Assembly (NCBI GenBank): GCA_963814435.1
Contig: CAWFCV010000010.1
Span: forward strand, 62,001 to 126,000
From: JAEUPI01 sp963814435
Lineage (GTDB): Bacteria; Pseudomonadota; Gammaproteobacteria; Burkholderiales; Burkholderiaceae_C
Direction of reading: 5' to 3'
DNA: 64,000 nucleotides
Below are positions 22,220 to 32,133 of this stretch, piece by piece. The translations under genes were made by a program, and so were the position numbers. The notes beneath the pieces were generated by a model. It saw only the letters and a list, made by a program, of their open reading frames with translations. It made no database searches and was not told the origin of the DNA. The first letter of the stretch is position 1. The number at the start of each line of letters is the position of its first letter.

Positions 22220-22687
22220 ATGCGGGATCACCCTCTAGCACTGCGCGCGGTGCGCAGCGACTTGGCGCGCCTGCGCAGCCGCCTTGGCGTGGCGGGCTTC
22301 AGCCTGCTCGAACTGCTGGTCGTGATGGTCATCATCGGCCTGCTGGTGAGCTACGTCGGACCGAGGTACTTCTCGCAGATCGGGAAATCCGAGATCAAGG
22401 CGGTACGCGCCCAGATCGACGGCTTCGAAAAGGCCCTCGAGCAGTACCGCATCGATACCGGCCGCTTCCCGAACAGCGAACAAGGCCTCGGCGCATTGTT
22501 CACGAAACCCAACAACGAGCCGAAGTGGTCCGGACCGTACCTGAAGAAGGCGCCTCCTCCCGACCCCTGGGGCAATCCCTACCAGTACAAGTCGCCCGGC
22601 GAACACGGCGAGTTCGACCTGTTCTCGTTCGGCAAGGACGGGCGGGTCGGCGGCAGCGGGGAAGACGCCGACATCACCAACTGGTAG
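22220..22687 (+). CDS. gspG: Type II secretion pseudopilin GspG
   Basis: Major pseudopilin, 155 residues. A basic leader precedes the prepilin cleavage site and N-methylated helix GFSLLELLVVMVIIGLLVSY. The globular part has the GspG hallmarks FEKALEQYRIDTGRFPNSEQGL, WSGPYLKKAPPPDPWGNPYQY and the Ca-binding-type end SFGKDGRVGGSGEDADITNW. The leader is longer than usual (about 32 residues) if ATG 22220 is the start. It opens the long secretion/pilus operon; gspF begins about 15 bp after its stop. Confidence 0.93.
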   Translation: MRDHPLALRAVRSDLARLRSRLGVAGFSLLELLVVMVIIGLLVSYVGPRYFSQIGKSEIKAVRAQIDGFEKALEQYRIDTGRFPNSEQGLGALFTKPNNEPKWSGPYLKKAPPPDPWGNPYQYKSPGEHGEFDLFSFGKDGRVGGSGEDADITNW

Positions 22688-22702
22688 GGGTTGGCCCGGA
22701 CT

Positions 22703-23893
22703 GTGAAATTCAACGTCAAGGCCCTGCGCGCTGCCGGCGATGTCGTCCAGCTGACGATCGACGCGGACGACATCGCCGCGGCACGGCGCACCGTGTCCGG
22801 ACAAGGCCTGAGCGTCCTGTCGATCAAGGCGCGCAATCCGATCGCCGGCTGGGTCAGCCGCCCGCGACTGGTGTTCGATCTCGACCTGTTCAGCCAGGAG
22901 CTCGTGTCGCTGCTCGAAGCGGGGCTGTCGCTGGTCGAGGCCGTCGAACTGCTGGCCGAGAAGGAGCAGGGACGCGGCGCGGTGACCGCATTGATCGAGC
23001 TGCGCGCCGACCTCCATCGCGGTCAGCGCTTCTCCGACGCCCTCGAGCGGCAGGGGGCGCTGTTTCCGCCGCTCTTCGTCGCCACCGTGCGCGCCTCCGA
23101 GCGCACCGGCGACATCAAGGAGGCCGTGGCGCGCTTCGTCGACTACCACAGCCAGATCGACCGCATCCGGCGCAAGATCGTGTCCGCCTCGGTCTACCCG
23201 GTCATGCTGCTGGGGGTCGGCCTGCTGGTGACCACGTTCATGCTGCTGTATGTGGTGCCGAAGTTCAGCCGCATCTACGAAGAGATCGGCAGCAACCTGC
23301 CGTTCCTCACGCGGCTGCTGGTCGGCTGGGGCCAGATGCTGGAGACGCACGCTCTGGCCACACTCAGCGGCGCGGCGGCTGCGCTCGGCCTGGCCTGGCT
23401 GATCTTCACGCGCCCCGGCGTGCGGCGCCGCATCGAGTCGCAGCTTTGGCGAATGCCCGCGATCGGCGATCGCCTGCGCGTCTACGAACTGGCCCGCTTC
23501 TATCGAACGCTCGGCATGTTGCTGAAGAGCGGCATCACGCTGCCGACCGCGCTCGACATGGCCGGTGGCCTGCTCTCGCCGCTGTTGCGCCACGGCGTCG
23601 AGCGCGCCGCGCGCGAGATCCGCGAGGGGCAGCCGGTGTCGCGCGCCTTCCACAAACAGGGCCTGACGACGCAGGTGTCGCTGCGGCTGCTGGCCGTCGG
23701 TGAGCAGTCCGGCCGCATGTCCCACATGGTCGAGCGCATCGCGCTGTTCTACGAGGACGACCTGGCGCGTTGGATCGACTGGTTCACGCGGTTGTTCGAG
23801 CCGGCCCTGATGGTGCTGATCGGCGCACTGGTCGGGCTGATCGTCGTGTTGCTGTATCTGCCGATCTTCGAACTCGCTGAGAATATCAAATAA
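22703..23893 (+). CDS. gspF: GspF/PilC inner-membrane platform protein
   Basis: Polytopic platform protein of 396 residues that links the ATPase to pseudopilus growth. Two repeated F domains show FSQELVSLLEAGLSLVEAVE with PPLFVATVRASERTG, and FYRTLGMLLKSGITLPTALD with SLRLLAVGEQSGRM. Three membrane segments are seen (SVYPVMLLGVGLLVTTFMLL, ALATLSGAAAALGLAWLIF, ALMVLIGALVGLIVVLLYL). GTG 22703 is preferred because AGGGG at 22686-22690 lies a workable distance upstream; TTG 22691 would abut it. Followed by two small hairpins before the ATPase gene. Confidence 0.92.
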   Translation: MKFNVKALRAAGDVVQLTIDADDIAAARRTVSGQGLSVLSIKARNPIAGWVSRPRLVFDLDLFSQELVSLLEAGLSLVEAVELLAEKEQGRGAVTALIELRADLHRGQRFSDALERQGALFPPLFVATVRASERTGDIKEAVARFVDYHSQIDRIRRKIVSASVYPVMLLGVGLLVTTFMLLYVVPKFSRIYEEIGSNLPFLTRLLVGWGQMLETHALATLSGAAAALGLAWLIFTRPGVRRRIESQLWRMPAIGDRLRVYELARFYRTLGMLLKSGITLPTALDMAGGLLSPLLRHGVERAAREIREGQPVSRAFHKQGLTTQVSLRLLAVGEQSGRMSHMVERIALFYEDDLARWIDWFTRLFEPALMVLIGALVGLIVVLLYLPIFELAENIK

Positions 23894-23940
23894 CCCCCGT
23901 AACTCGGGGGCGACGCCGCAGGCGGGTAGTCGATTTACCC
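23894..23940. other. Two hairpins between gspF and gspE
   Basis: CCCCCG at 23894-23899 pairs with CGGGGG at 23905-23910, and GGGTA at 23924-23928 pairs with TACCC at 23936-23940. Neither has a T-run, so they look like mRNA-stability or partial-attenuation elements within the operon rather than strong terminators. Confidence 0.4.
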
Positions 23941-23998
23941 AGCTCAGATCATCTGCGCGAGCGCAATCGACGCTAGCATCGTCCATGTCATCGCGGGC

Positions 23999-25711
23999 AT
24001 GAGTGCCATGAACCTAGTTGATGCGCCGGGAACGTTCCTGGCCGAGCCGATTTCCGCCGACATGATTGCCGCCGCGCGCGCCGAGGCACGCTCGGCAGAC
24101 CGGCGGGTCGTGGATGTGCTCGAGGCGAGCCTCGCATTGCCGCCGGCCGAGTTCACGCGACGTCTGGCCGCCACCGTGCGCTTCGCTTCGCTGACGATGG
24201 GCGATCTGCACGGGTTGCAGGCGGATTTCGACGCGTTGCCGTTCGCCGAGGCGACGCAGCACGAATGCGTGGCGCTGCGCGCCGCCGGCGGCGAGCTGAT
24301 GGTGGTGTTCGGCGATCCGTTCGACGCCGGCGTGCGTGCCTGGGCCGAGGAGCGCATCGCCGAGGCGTTCTCGTTTCGGCTCGCCCACCCGGCCGACCTG
24401 CGCGCCTACCTGTCCCGCCACGAGGAGTCGATGCGCGCGATGGACTCGGTGCTCGGCGCTGCGCTGTCGAGCGACGACTCGCGCTCCGAGGCGGTCGAGT
24501 CACTGTCGATCACGTCGATCAGCGAGGACGACAGCCCAGTGGTCAAGCTCGTCAGCTCGACCATCTACGACGCCTTGAAATCGCTGGCCAGCGACATCCA
24601 CGTGGAGACCACCTCCAGCGGCCTGGCGATCAAGCACCGCATCGACGGCGTGCTCGTGCCGGCGGGCAGCGTCGCCGGCCTCGACATCGCCGAGCAGGTG
24701 CTGTCGCGCATCAAGGTGATGGCCGAACTCGACATCTCGGAGCGTCGTGTGCCGCAGGACGGCCGCTTCAAGGTGTCGGTCAAGGGGCGCGCGATCGATT
24801 TCCGTGTCTCGGTGATGCCCAGCCTCTTCGGCGAAGACGCGGTGCTGCGCATCCTCGACAAGCAGGCCCTGACCGACCAGCTGCTCGGGCTGCACCTCGG
24901 CAACCTCGGCTTCGACACCCAGAGCATCGAGCAGATGCGCCGGCTCGCGCGCGAGCCGTACGGCATGCTGCTGGTGACCGGTCCGACCGGCAGCGGCAAG
25001 ACGACCACGCTGTACGCGGTGCTCACCGAGATCAACAACGGGCAGGACAAGATCGTCACGATCGAGGATCCGGTCGAATACCAGCTGCCCGGCGTGCTGC
25101 AGATTCCGGTCAACGAGAAGAAGGGCCTGACCTTCTCGCGCGGACTGCGTTCGATCCTGCGCCACGACCCCGACCGCATCCTGGTGGGCGAGATCCGCGA
25201 CCCCGAGACAGCCGAGATCGCTGTGCAGGCGGCGCTGACCGGTCACCTGGTCTTCACGACGGTGCACGCCAACAACGTGTTCGACGTCATCGGACGGTTC
25301 ACGCACATGGGTGTGGAGCCCTACATCTTCGCTTCGGCGATGAACGGCATCGTCGCCCAGCGCCTGATTCGCAAGGTCTGCACCGAATGCGCGGTCGGCT
25401 AGAGCCCGACGACGCAGCTGCTCGCCGAATCGGGCCTCGCGCGCGAAGACGTGGGCGGGTTCAACTTCCGCATCGGTCGCGGCTGCGGCCGCTGCCGCGG
25501 CACCGGCTACCGCGGGCGGCGCGCGATCGCCGAGTTCCTGCTGCTGAACGACGAGTTGCGCGAACTGATCGTGCGCGGCGAACCGGTGCGCCTGCTGCGC
25601 GAGGCGGCCGCCCGCAATGGCACGCGCTTCCTGCGCGAGGCGGCGCTGGAATGCGTGCGCAGTGGCGAGTCGACGCTGCAGGAGATCAACCGTGTCACGC
25701 TGGTCGGCTGA
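23999..25711 (+). CDS. gspE: GspE/PilB-type ATPase with internal amber stop
   Basis: Hexameric secretion/pilus assembly ATPase. The N-terminal domain is about 1-130. The catalytic core shows ASDIHVETTSSGLAIKHRIDG, Walker A TGPTGSGKTTTLYAVL, the Asp box TIEDPVEYQLPG, Walker B ILVGEIRDPETAEIA and the His box TGHLVFTTVHANN. A TAG at 25400-25402 stops the frame right after KVCTECAVG. The same frame then continues without interruption for 103 codons, including the second Cys pair CGRC of the tetracysteine zinc motif and the family C-terminus. The stop therefore cuts between the two zinc pairs. It could be a base-call error, a recent nonsense mutation or a suppressed amber. The start ATG 23999 or 24008 is not decided. 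Confidence 0.88.
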
Positions 25712-26488
25712 GCGCGTCCGCGATCGGCCTGGCCCCCGCACGCGTCGATCTGGCCCGACTGCGCTGGGGACTCGGCCGCGAGCCGGCGCGCCAGGCCAGC
25801 GTGGCGGTCACGCCGAAGAGCGGCGAACCACCCTGGCAGGCCGCGCTGGACGCAGCTCGAGCCGGCGCTGGCGCAATTCGCTTCGCGCGGCGACGCGGTC
25901 GCCGTCGTGCTGTCGAATCACTGGGTGCGCTACCAGGTGCTGCCGTGGCAGAGCGCGGTCACGGGTGCCGGCGAGGTGGAGCAACTGGCGCGCCTGCGCT
26001 TCGAGCAGACCTTCGGCGCGGCAGCGGCCAGCTGGTCGATCCGCGTCTGCGAACGCGGTTACGGCGGCGCTCAGGTGGCCTGCGCGGTCGACACGGCGCT
26101 GATCGACGAACTGCGCACCCGCCTGGCTGCTCACGGTGTGCGCCTGGCGTCGCTGCAGCCGCTGCTGATGGCCGCCTACAACGACCTGCGGCGCGAGCTG
26201 ACGGGCAGCGCCGCGTTCGCGATCGTCGAGGCGGGCCGCGTCTGCCTGGGCCTGCTGCAGGCCGAGCGCTGGACTGACATCGCGTCGCGCCGCACCGGTC
26301 ACGACCCGGCCGAGGCGATCGAGCAGGAGCTGGCGACGCTGGGCACCCAGCCCGGGCCGCCGCGCATCGACGTGGCCGTGGTCGGCGAAGACGCCACCTG
26401 GTCGGCCGGCGGCGGGCGACCGATGCGCCTGCTGGGCCGGCCCGACGCGCCGGGCCGTCGGTCGCTGGCGATGTGGGGCACCGCATGA
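25692..26488 (+). CDS. MshI/PilM-like assembly protein, frameshifted
   Basis: Cytoplasmic actin-like platform component by position and weak similarity. Readable parts are APARVDLARLRWGLGREPARQ, then after a frame change near 25855 WVRYQVLPWQSAVTGAGEVEQLARLRFEQTFG (read in blocks), CAVDTALIDELRTRLAAHG and SRRTGHDPAEAIEQEL. It overlaps the end of gspE, possibly starting at GTG 25692, and its stop overlaps the ATG of the next gene as ATGA. MSHA clusters carry mshI at this place, and PilM is the pilus counterpart. The start and the first 50 residues are uncertain because of the breaks. Confidence 0.65.
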
Positions 26489-27000
26489 CGCGACCGCTCG
26501 AACTCGATCTCGTGCGCCGGCACTCGGGCTGGCCCGGATGGTTGATGCTGGCGGTCGGCATCGCGCTGGCCGGCGAAGCGTTGTTCTCGTACTTCGGCCT
26601 GCGCGACGAAACCGCCCAGCTGGAGCGTCGCCGCGCCGGACCGCAGCTCAGCGCCAAAGCGTCGACCGAGCCGTTGACCGAACAGACGCGACGTGAACTC
26701 GACGCGGCGCGGCAGACGCTACAGGAACTCGCGCTGCCCTGGGAGCCGCTGTTCCGCTCGATCGAAGCGTCGATCGGCACCGACACGGCACTGCTGGCGA
26801 TCGAGCCCGACGCCGGCAAGCGTGTCGTGCGCATCAGCGGCGAAGCGCGCAACTACCTGGCCATACTCAACCTCATGCTGCGCCTGGAGGAGCCGCAGGT
26901 GCTGACCGGCGTGCACCTGTTGAGCCACCAGATTCGCGAGGACGTCGCCCAGCGACCGTACCAGTTCACGCTGTCCGCAAGCTGGAGAGCGGCACCGTGA
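26485..27000 (+). CDS. PilN/MshJ-like membrane protein
   Basis: Bitopic inner-membrane protein of 171 residues. A short cytoplasmic N-terminus is followed by one transmembrane helix (GWLMLAVGIALAGEALFSYFG), a coiled-coil stretch (LDAARQTLQEL) and a small periplasmic ferredoxin-like fold typical of PilN/GspL C-domains (LLAIEPDAGKRVVRISGEA, YLAILNLMLRLEE). Its ATG overlaps the preceding stop, and its own stop overlaps the next GTG, so translation is coupled. I assign it by topology, order and fold pattern; a pairwise family match was not run. Confidence 0.7.
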   Translation: MTRPLELDLVRRHSGWPGWLMLAVGIALAGEALFSYFGLRDETAQLERRRAGPQLSAKASTEPLTEQTRRELDAARQTLQELALPWEPLFRSIEASIGTDTALLAIEPDAGKRVVRISGEARNYLAILNLMLRLEEPQVLTGVHLLSHQIREDVAQRPYQFTLSASWRAAP

Positions 27001-27535
27001 ACCACCTCGCCTGGCTGCTGCGCCACCGCGGCACCGCGCTCGCGCTGTGGTCTGGCTGTCGCTGATCGCTGCCGCAATGGCCTTTCATTGGCTTGCCGTC
27101 AGGCCGCTGGAGCAACGCGTCGAGGCACTGCAGGCCGAGCGCAAGGGCCCGCGCGAAGGGGCGCTCGGGCGCCTGGGTGATGCACTGGCCCGCGAGGACT
27201 CGCCACGGGCCCAGTTGGCCAGCTTCTACCGCTTCTTCGAGCGCGAGGACCGCCTGACCGACCGGCTGGCCAAGGTGCACGCCATCGCCCGCACGCTCGG
27301 CCTCGAAATCAAGCGTGCCGACTACCGCATGGTCAGCCAGCCCGAACGCAAACTCGACCGTTACCAGATGATCGTCCCGATCAACGGCAACTACCAGGCC
27401 ATCCGCGCCTTCATCACGGCGGTGCTGCGCGAATTGCCGACGATGTCTCTCGACCAGGTTCAGTTCCAGCGCAAGGAAATCGGCGACGCCGCCGTGGACA
27501 CGCAGATCAGCTTCAGCTTCTACCTCATCAAATGA
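26997..27535 (+). CDS. PilO/GspM-like membrane protein, frameshifted
   Basis: Bitopic membrane protein of about 178 residues. GTG 26997 overlaps the previous stop and reads NHLAWLLRHRGTALA. Near 27045 the frame shifts, where one lost base in a GCCG context restores VVWLSLIAAAMAFHWLAV, the transmembrane helix. The periplasmic part (KVHAIARTLGLEIKRADYRM, YQMIVPINGNYQAIRAFI, FSFYLIK) has the PilO/GspM ferredoxin-like pattern. It forms the inner-membrane alignment complex with the PilN- and PilP-like neighbours, by analogy with type IV pili. Confidence 0.68.
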
Positions 27536-28212
27536 AGCTCAGACCCAGCATTCGACCCGGACTGCTTGCCGCGGGAATCGGCACCGGGCTGGTCGCGGCC
27601 GGTTGGATCTACGTCGACGCCATGGCGCCGGTGCCTGTCGCGCCGACCGCGCGGCGAGCACCGGCGCCGCTGCCGACACCGGCGCCTGCGCCCGATCGCG
27701 CCACCACGGCGAGCATGACCGACCTGCTCGGCAGTCGCGCGATGGCCGCCGCCGCGCCGAGCGTCAGCACGGGCGCCGTGACACCCGGGGCGCCCAGGCC
27801 GGACACTGCCGTGCCAACTACGCGCGAGCGCAGCGTCCAGTTGGCGGCACTCGACACCGAGATCGTGCAGCAGCGCGTCGGCCCCGAGGCGAAGAGCAAG
27901 AATGCCTTCGCGGCCAAGAGCTGGCTGCCGCCGCCGCCACCACCACCACCTCCCGCGCCACCGCCACCGCCGCCGCCACCACCGCCGCCGCCGCAGGCGC
28001 CGCCGCTGCCGTTCAAGTACATGGGCATGTTGCAGGAGTCGGCCGAGCGCACGGTGTGGTTTCTGCTGCAGGGCGAGCAGCTGATCGTGGCCGCCAGCGG
28101 CGAGAACATCGGCACGTCGTATCGCATCGACGGGTCCGAGTCCGGGCAGCTGCGATTCACCTACCTGCCGCTCGACCAGCGACAGACGCTTGCGATTGGA
28201 GGATCCCCATGA
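27532..28212 (+). CDS. PilP/GspC-like protein with polyproline linker
   Basis: A 226-residue envelope protein with an N-terminal membrane anchor (LLAAGIGTGLVAAGWIYVDAM), a long Ala/Pro/Thr-rich linker, and a polyproline tract around residues 132-155 (nine Pro, Ala, then about twelve Pro; coded near 27926-28011). A C-terminal beta domain of PilP/GspC-HR type follows: FKYMGMLQESAERTVWFLL, IGTSYRID, FTYLPLDQRQTLAIG. Such proteins connect the inner-membrane complex to the secretin encoded next. The proline run would need EF-P for efficient translation. ATG 27532 overlaps the PilO-like stop. Confidence 0.75.
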   Translation: MKLRPSIRPGLLAAGIGTGLVAAGWIYVDAMAPVPVAPTARRAPAPLPTPAPAPDRATTASMTDLLGSRAMAAAAPSVSTGAVTPGAPRPDTAVPTTRERSVQLAALDTEIVQQRVGPEAKSKNAFAAKSWLPPPPPPPPPAPPPPPPPPPPPPQAPPLPFKYMGMLQESAERTVWFLLQGEQLIVAASGENIGTSYRIDGSESGQLRFTYLPLDQRQTLAIGGSP

Positions 28213-30510
28213 CACGCGCAACCCACCGGGCGCTGATCGGCTTGGCGCTCGTGCTCGGTGCCGGTTGCTCGACCGTCCAGACCGAAAGCAAGGCGCTGAT
28301 CGACCAGGGCAACTACCAGGAGGGGCTGGGCCGGCTCGAGGAGGCGATGCGCCAGCAGCCCAACGATGTCGAGCGCCGCCTGCAGTACGTCCGTGCCCGC
28401 GACCAGGTCATCAATCGCCTGCTCGGACTGGCCAGCGCCGAGTTCGGCGCCGGCAGGCTCGAAGCCGCCGCCGGGGCCTTCCGGCAGGTGCTGGCGATCG
28501 ACGCCAACAACGCGCGCGCCGCCGCCGGTCTGGCGGCGATCGACGCGGCGAGCCGGCACCAGATCCTCGCCGGCGACGCCAAGGCCAGGATCGCCGCCGG
28601 CGACGCCGTCAGCGCCGACCTGATGGTCAAGTCCATCCTCGCCGAAAACCCCAACCACCCCCAGGCGCGCGAACTCGATCGCGAGCTGCGCGAGCAGGAG
28701 CGCAAGAAGGCGCTCGCCGTGCCGGCGCTGAAGTCCAGGCTGCAGAACCCGGTCAACCTCGAATTCCGCGATGCACCGCTGAAGATCGTGATGGAGGCGC
28801 TGGCGCGCTCGGCCGGCATCAACTTCATTCTCGACCGCGAGATCCGGGCCGACCTCAGGGTGTCGATCTTCGTGCGCGCCGTGCGGGTGGAGGACGCGCT
28901 CGACCTGATCGTGCAGAACAACCAGCTCGAAAAGAAGGTGCTGACCGAGAACACCGTGCTGATCTATCCGAACACGCCGCAGAAGCTGCGCGAACACCAG
29001 GAGCTGGTGATGCGGACCTTCCAGCTGGGCAACGCCGATCCGAAGCAGACGCTGAACCTGCTGCGCACGATGCTCAAGACCAAGGACATCTTCATCGACG
29101 AGCGCATCAACATGATCGTGATGCGCGACACGCCGGATGCGATCCGCGCGGCCGAGCGCCTGATCGCCGAGCAGGACAGGGCGGACCCCGAGGTCGTGCT
29201 CGAACTGGAGATCCTGGAGGTGTCGCGCAGCAAGGTCCGCGACCTGGGCATCACCTATCCGACTGCGTTCACCGGCCCGAGCGGCACGCTGGCCGACATC
29301 AAGGTGCTCAACAACTCGACGATCACCGCCGACACCGGCTATGGCCTGAAGCTGCTGCGCACCGACAGCGAAACCCGGACACTGGCCAACCCACGCGTGC
29401 GGGTGCGCAGCAAGGAGAAGGCGCGCGTGCACGTCGGTGACCGCGTGCCGGTGATCTCGAGCACCATCGTCGGCACCACCGCCGCCGGCACGAGTGGCAA
29501 CCAGCCGGTGACCACCGAGCAGATCCAGTACATCGACGTCGGCATCAAGATCGAGGCCGAGCCGACCGTCTACTCCGACGACACCGTCGCGATCAAGATC
29601 AACCTGGACGTGTCGACGCTGGGCACGCAGACCAAGACCAATGCCGGCACCACCGCCTACGAGGTCGGCACGCGCAACGCGTCGACCGTGCTGCGCCTGC
29701 GCGACGGCGAGACCCAGGCGCTGATGGGCCTGATCCGCGACGACGATATCCAGTCCGGCCGTGGCCTGCCGTTCGTCGGCGAGGCGCCGCTGCTGGACCG
29801 GGTGTTCGGCACCAAGAGCACCGAGCAGCGCAGCCGAGAACTGGTCCTGCTGATCACGCCGCAGCTCGTGCGCGGCGTCGAGCGCGCCGACGCGACGCTG
29901 TCCGAGTTCTGGTCCGGCACCGAAGCCGCGGTGCGCACACGCTCGCCCTTCGTGCAGCAGATCGCCGACAAGGAACCCCGACCCGCCGGCGCGCCCGGCG
30001 CCACCACCACCCTTTCGATCGCAGGAGCCGCGGCCACTGCCGCGGCGGGCGCCGCCAGCGCGACCGGCGCGGCGGCCGCAGCCGCGGGTGCCCCGGTGAT
30101 GCTGTCGTGGCAGGCGCCGCCGTCGATCAAGGTCGGCGAGGAGTTCGTCGTCGAACTCAAGGCGCGCAGCGAGGGTTTGGTCAAGGGTGCATCGCTGCAG
30201 CTGCGCTACGACCCGCAAGAAGTCGAGGTGGTGGCGGTCGAGGACGGCGGGTTCTTCGCCCAAGTGGGCGGTGCCGCGGTGTTCACGCCGCGCGTGGATG
30301 CCGGCCTCGGCGTCGTGTTCGCGACGCTCGGCGCCTCGGGCGCCGGTTCGACCAAGGGCGACGGCCCGTTGATCAAGCTGCGGGCGAAGGCGCGCAAAGC
30401 CGGCACGCAGCCCGAAGTTGCAGATCAGCTCGGTCATCGCCGTCGATCCGGCCAATCGTCGCCTGCCGATCGAGGGATCGGTGCCGCTGGAGTTGAAGCT
30501 GCTGCCATGA
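28209..30510 (+). CDS. Secretin lipoprotein with cohesin-like tail
   Basis: Outer-membrane secretin of MshL/GspD/PilQ type, about 766 residues after correcting one break. The lipobox is LVLGAGC. A TPR-like region (residues 30-165; LDQGNYQEGLGRLEE-type repeats) precedes the secretin N-domains (VNLEFRDAPLKIVMEALARS, FILDREI). The secretin core has ETRTLANPRVRVRSKEKARVHVG, QYIDVGIKIEAEPTV and LLDRVFGTKSTEQRSRELVLLITPQLV. After an Ala-rich linker comes a cohesin-like domain (KVGEEFVVELKARSE, LQLRYDPQEVEVV). Near 30415 the frame shifts, and LQISSVIAVDPANRRLP finishes the domain, ending at TGA 30508-30510. The next ATG overlaps this stop. Confidence 0.88.
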
Positions 30511-31013
30511 GCGCTGCACCTGCGCGCGTGCCCGCGCGCCGGGGGCAGAGGCCGGCTTCACGCTGATCGAGCTGCTGGTGACGGCCACCATCGTGGCCGT
30601 GCTGGCGACGGTGGCGTTGCCGCTGGCCGAGCTCGGCGTCAAGCGCTCGCGCGAAAACGAGCTGCGCGCCGCGCTGCGCGAGCTGCGCGGCGCGATCGAC
30701 GCCTACAAGCAGGCCGTCGACGAGGGCCGCGTGCCGAAGAAGGCCGACGAAAGCGGGTATCCGCCCAACCTCGAGGTGCTGGTCGACGGCATCGAGGATG
30801 CCCGCAGCCCGAAGAAGACCAAGATCTACTTCCTGCGCCGCCTGCCGCGCGACCCGCTGCACCCCGACGGCAAGACGCCGCCGGCCGACACCTGGGGCAA
30901 GCGCAGCTACGACAGCCCGCCCGATGACGCCGCGCGAGGGCCGCGATGTCTACGACGTGCACTCGCTGGCCGAAGGAGACGGGATGAACGGCGTCCCGTA
31001 CCGCCGATGGTGA
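30507..31013 (+). CDS. Pseudopilin 1, frameshifted
   Basis: GspG/H-like pseudopilin of about 168 residues. ATG 30507 overlaps the secretin stop. The leader is followed, after a frame change near 30540, by GFTLIELLVTATIVAVLATV, a prepilin cleavage site and helix. The globular part reads LRELRGAIDAYKQAVDEG, YPPNLEVLVDGIED, YFLRRLPRDPLHP and WGKRSYDSPPDD. A second change near 30931 then gives REGRDVYDVHSLAEGDGMNG and the Trp-ended stop. Removing one C at 30931 (GCCG to GCG) restores a family-like sequence. Its stop overlaps the next start. Confidence 0.75.
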
Positions 31014-31385
31014 CGCGGCGCGGCTTCACGCTGATCGAGCTGCTGGTGGTGATGGCGATCATCGCCACGCTGCTGTCGATCGCCGTGCCGCGCTACTACG
31101 GCAGCGTCAAGCGCGCCGAGGAGGCGACGCTGAAGCAGAACCTCGTCGCTGATGCGCGACGCGATCGACAAGCACTACGCCGACACCGGCCGCTACCCCG
31201 ATGCGCTCGACGAGCTGGTGACCAAGCGCTATCTGCGCAGCGTGCCGCAGCGACCCGATCACCGGCGCCAGCGACAGCTGGGTCGTCGGCGCCGCCGCCG
31301 CCGCCCGCTGCCCGGGCGCGTCTACGACGTCAAGAGCGGCTCGGCGGCCACGGCGCTGGACGGCACGGCGTTCAACACATGGTGA
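31007..31385 (+). CDS. Pseudopilin 2, frameshifted
   Basis: Pseudopilin of about 125 residues. ATG 31007 overlaps the preceding stop. It shows GFTLIELLVVMAIIATLLSI and PRYYGSVKRAEEATLKQNL. After a break near 31147 it continues LMRDAIDKHYADTGRYPDAL and ELVTKRYLRSVP. A second break near 31250 gives DPITGASDSWVVG. Two more in the GCC-repeat stretch near 31300-31315 lead to RVYDVKSGSAATALDGTAFN and the terminal Trp. At least three or four single-base changes are needed, yet each segment matches GspG-like family features. Confidence 0.72.
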
Positions 31386-32133
31386 GTCGGCCGCGACGGC
31401 AGCGCGGCGTGACCTACATCGCGCTGCTGCTGGCCGTGGCCATCACCAGCGGCCTGCTCGCCGCCAGCGCCTCGCTGTGGAGCCAGATCCAGCGGCGCGA
31501 ACGCGAGAAGCAGTTGCTGTGGGCGGGCGATCAGATCCGCCGGGCGATCGTCGCCTACTCGCAATCGGCCACCAACGCCGGCAACCGCTACCCGGCCACG
31601 CTGCAGGACCTGCTGCTCGACACCCGCAGTCGCCGCGCCGCGCCGATACCTGCGCCAGGTCTACGACGACCCGATGACGCGCGGCACCGACTGGGGGCTG
31701 CTGCGCAACCCGCAGGGCCGCATCGTCGGCGTCTACAGCCAGTCCGACGGCGCGCCGGTCAAGACCGCCGGGTTCCCGGCCATCTACGCCAGCTTCGAGA
31801 GCGCGGCGACCTACAACGATTGGAAGTTCACCGCGGTGCCACAAACGCGCGGCGACGGTCGGCCGCCTGGCGCAGCGGCGGCCGCCTCGTCGCCGATCAG
31901 CCGACCGTGCAGCGCCGGCCGCCAGCGCCGGCTCGGCTGCTGGGCCGGGCGGCAGCGCCGGCACTTCAACGGCGCCCGCGCGCGCCCCGACCAAGGATGC
32001 TTCGCCGCAGCCAGTCGCCGCCGGGGCGGCCAGTGCGCCCGCGAACGCATCGTCCGCGCCACCGGCTGAAGGCCCACCACCCGACAGCACAGCCGAACCC
32101 GCAGAGCCCGACGACGCCGCAAGCCGGAATTGA
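31379..32133 (+). CDS. Pseudopilin 3, frameshifted, Ala/Pro tail
   Basis: Minor pseudopilin-like protein of about 250 residues. ATG 31379 overlaps the preceding stop. The N-terminal helix is atypical, GVTYIALLLAVAITSGLLAA, as in a known subgroup of T2S-like proteins. WAGDQIRRAIVAYSQ and NRYPATLQDLLLD follow. A break near 31645 gives YLRQVYDDPMTRGTDWGLL and AGFPAIYASFESAATYNDWKF. Another break between 31845 and 31900 leads to a long Ala/Pro/Ser tail ending PAEPDDAASRN at TGA 32131-32133. It ends the secretion/pilus operon. Confidence 0.68.

Noticed and set aside
27926..28011. CCG/CCA tract as a CRISPR-like or microsatellite array
   Set aside because: It is codon-phased, has no spacers and lies inside a gene as a proline run.
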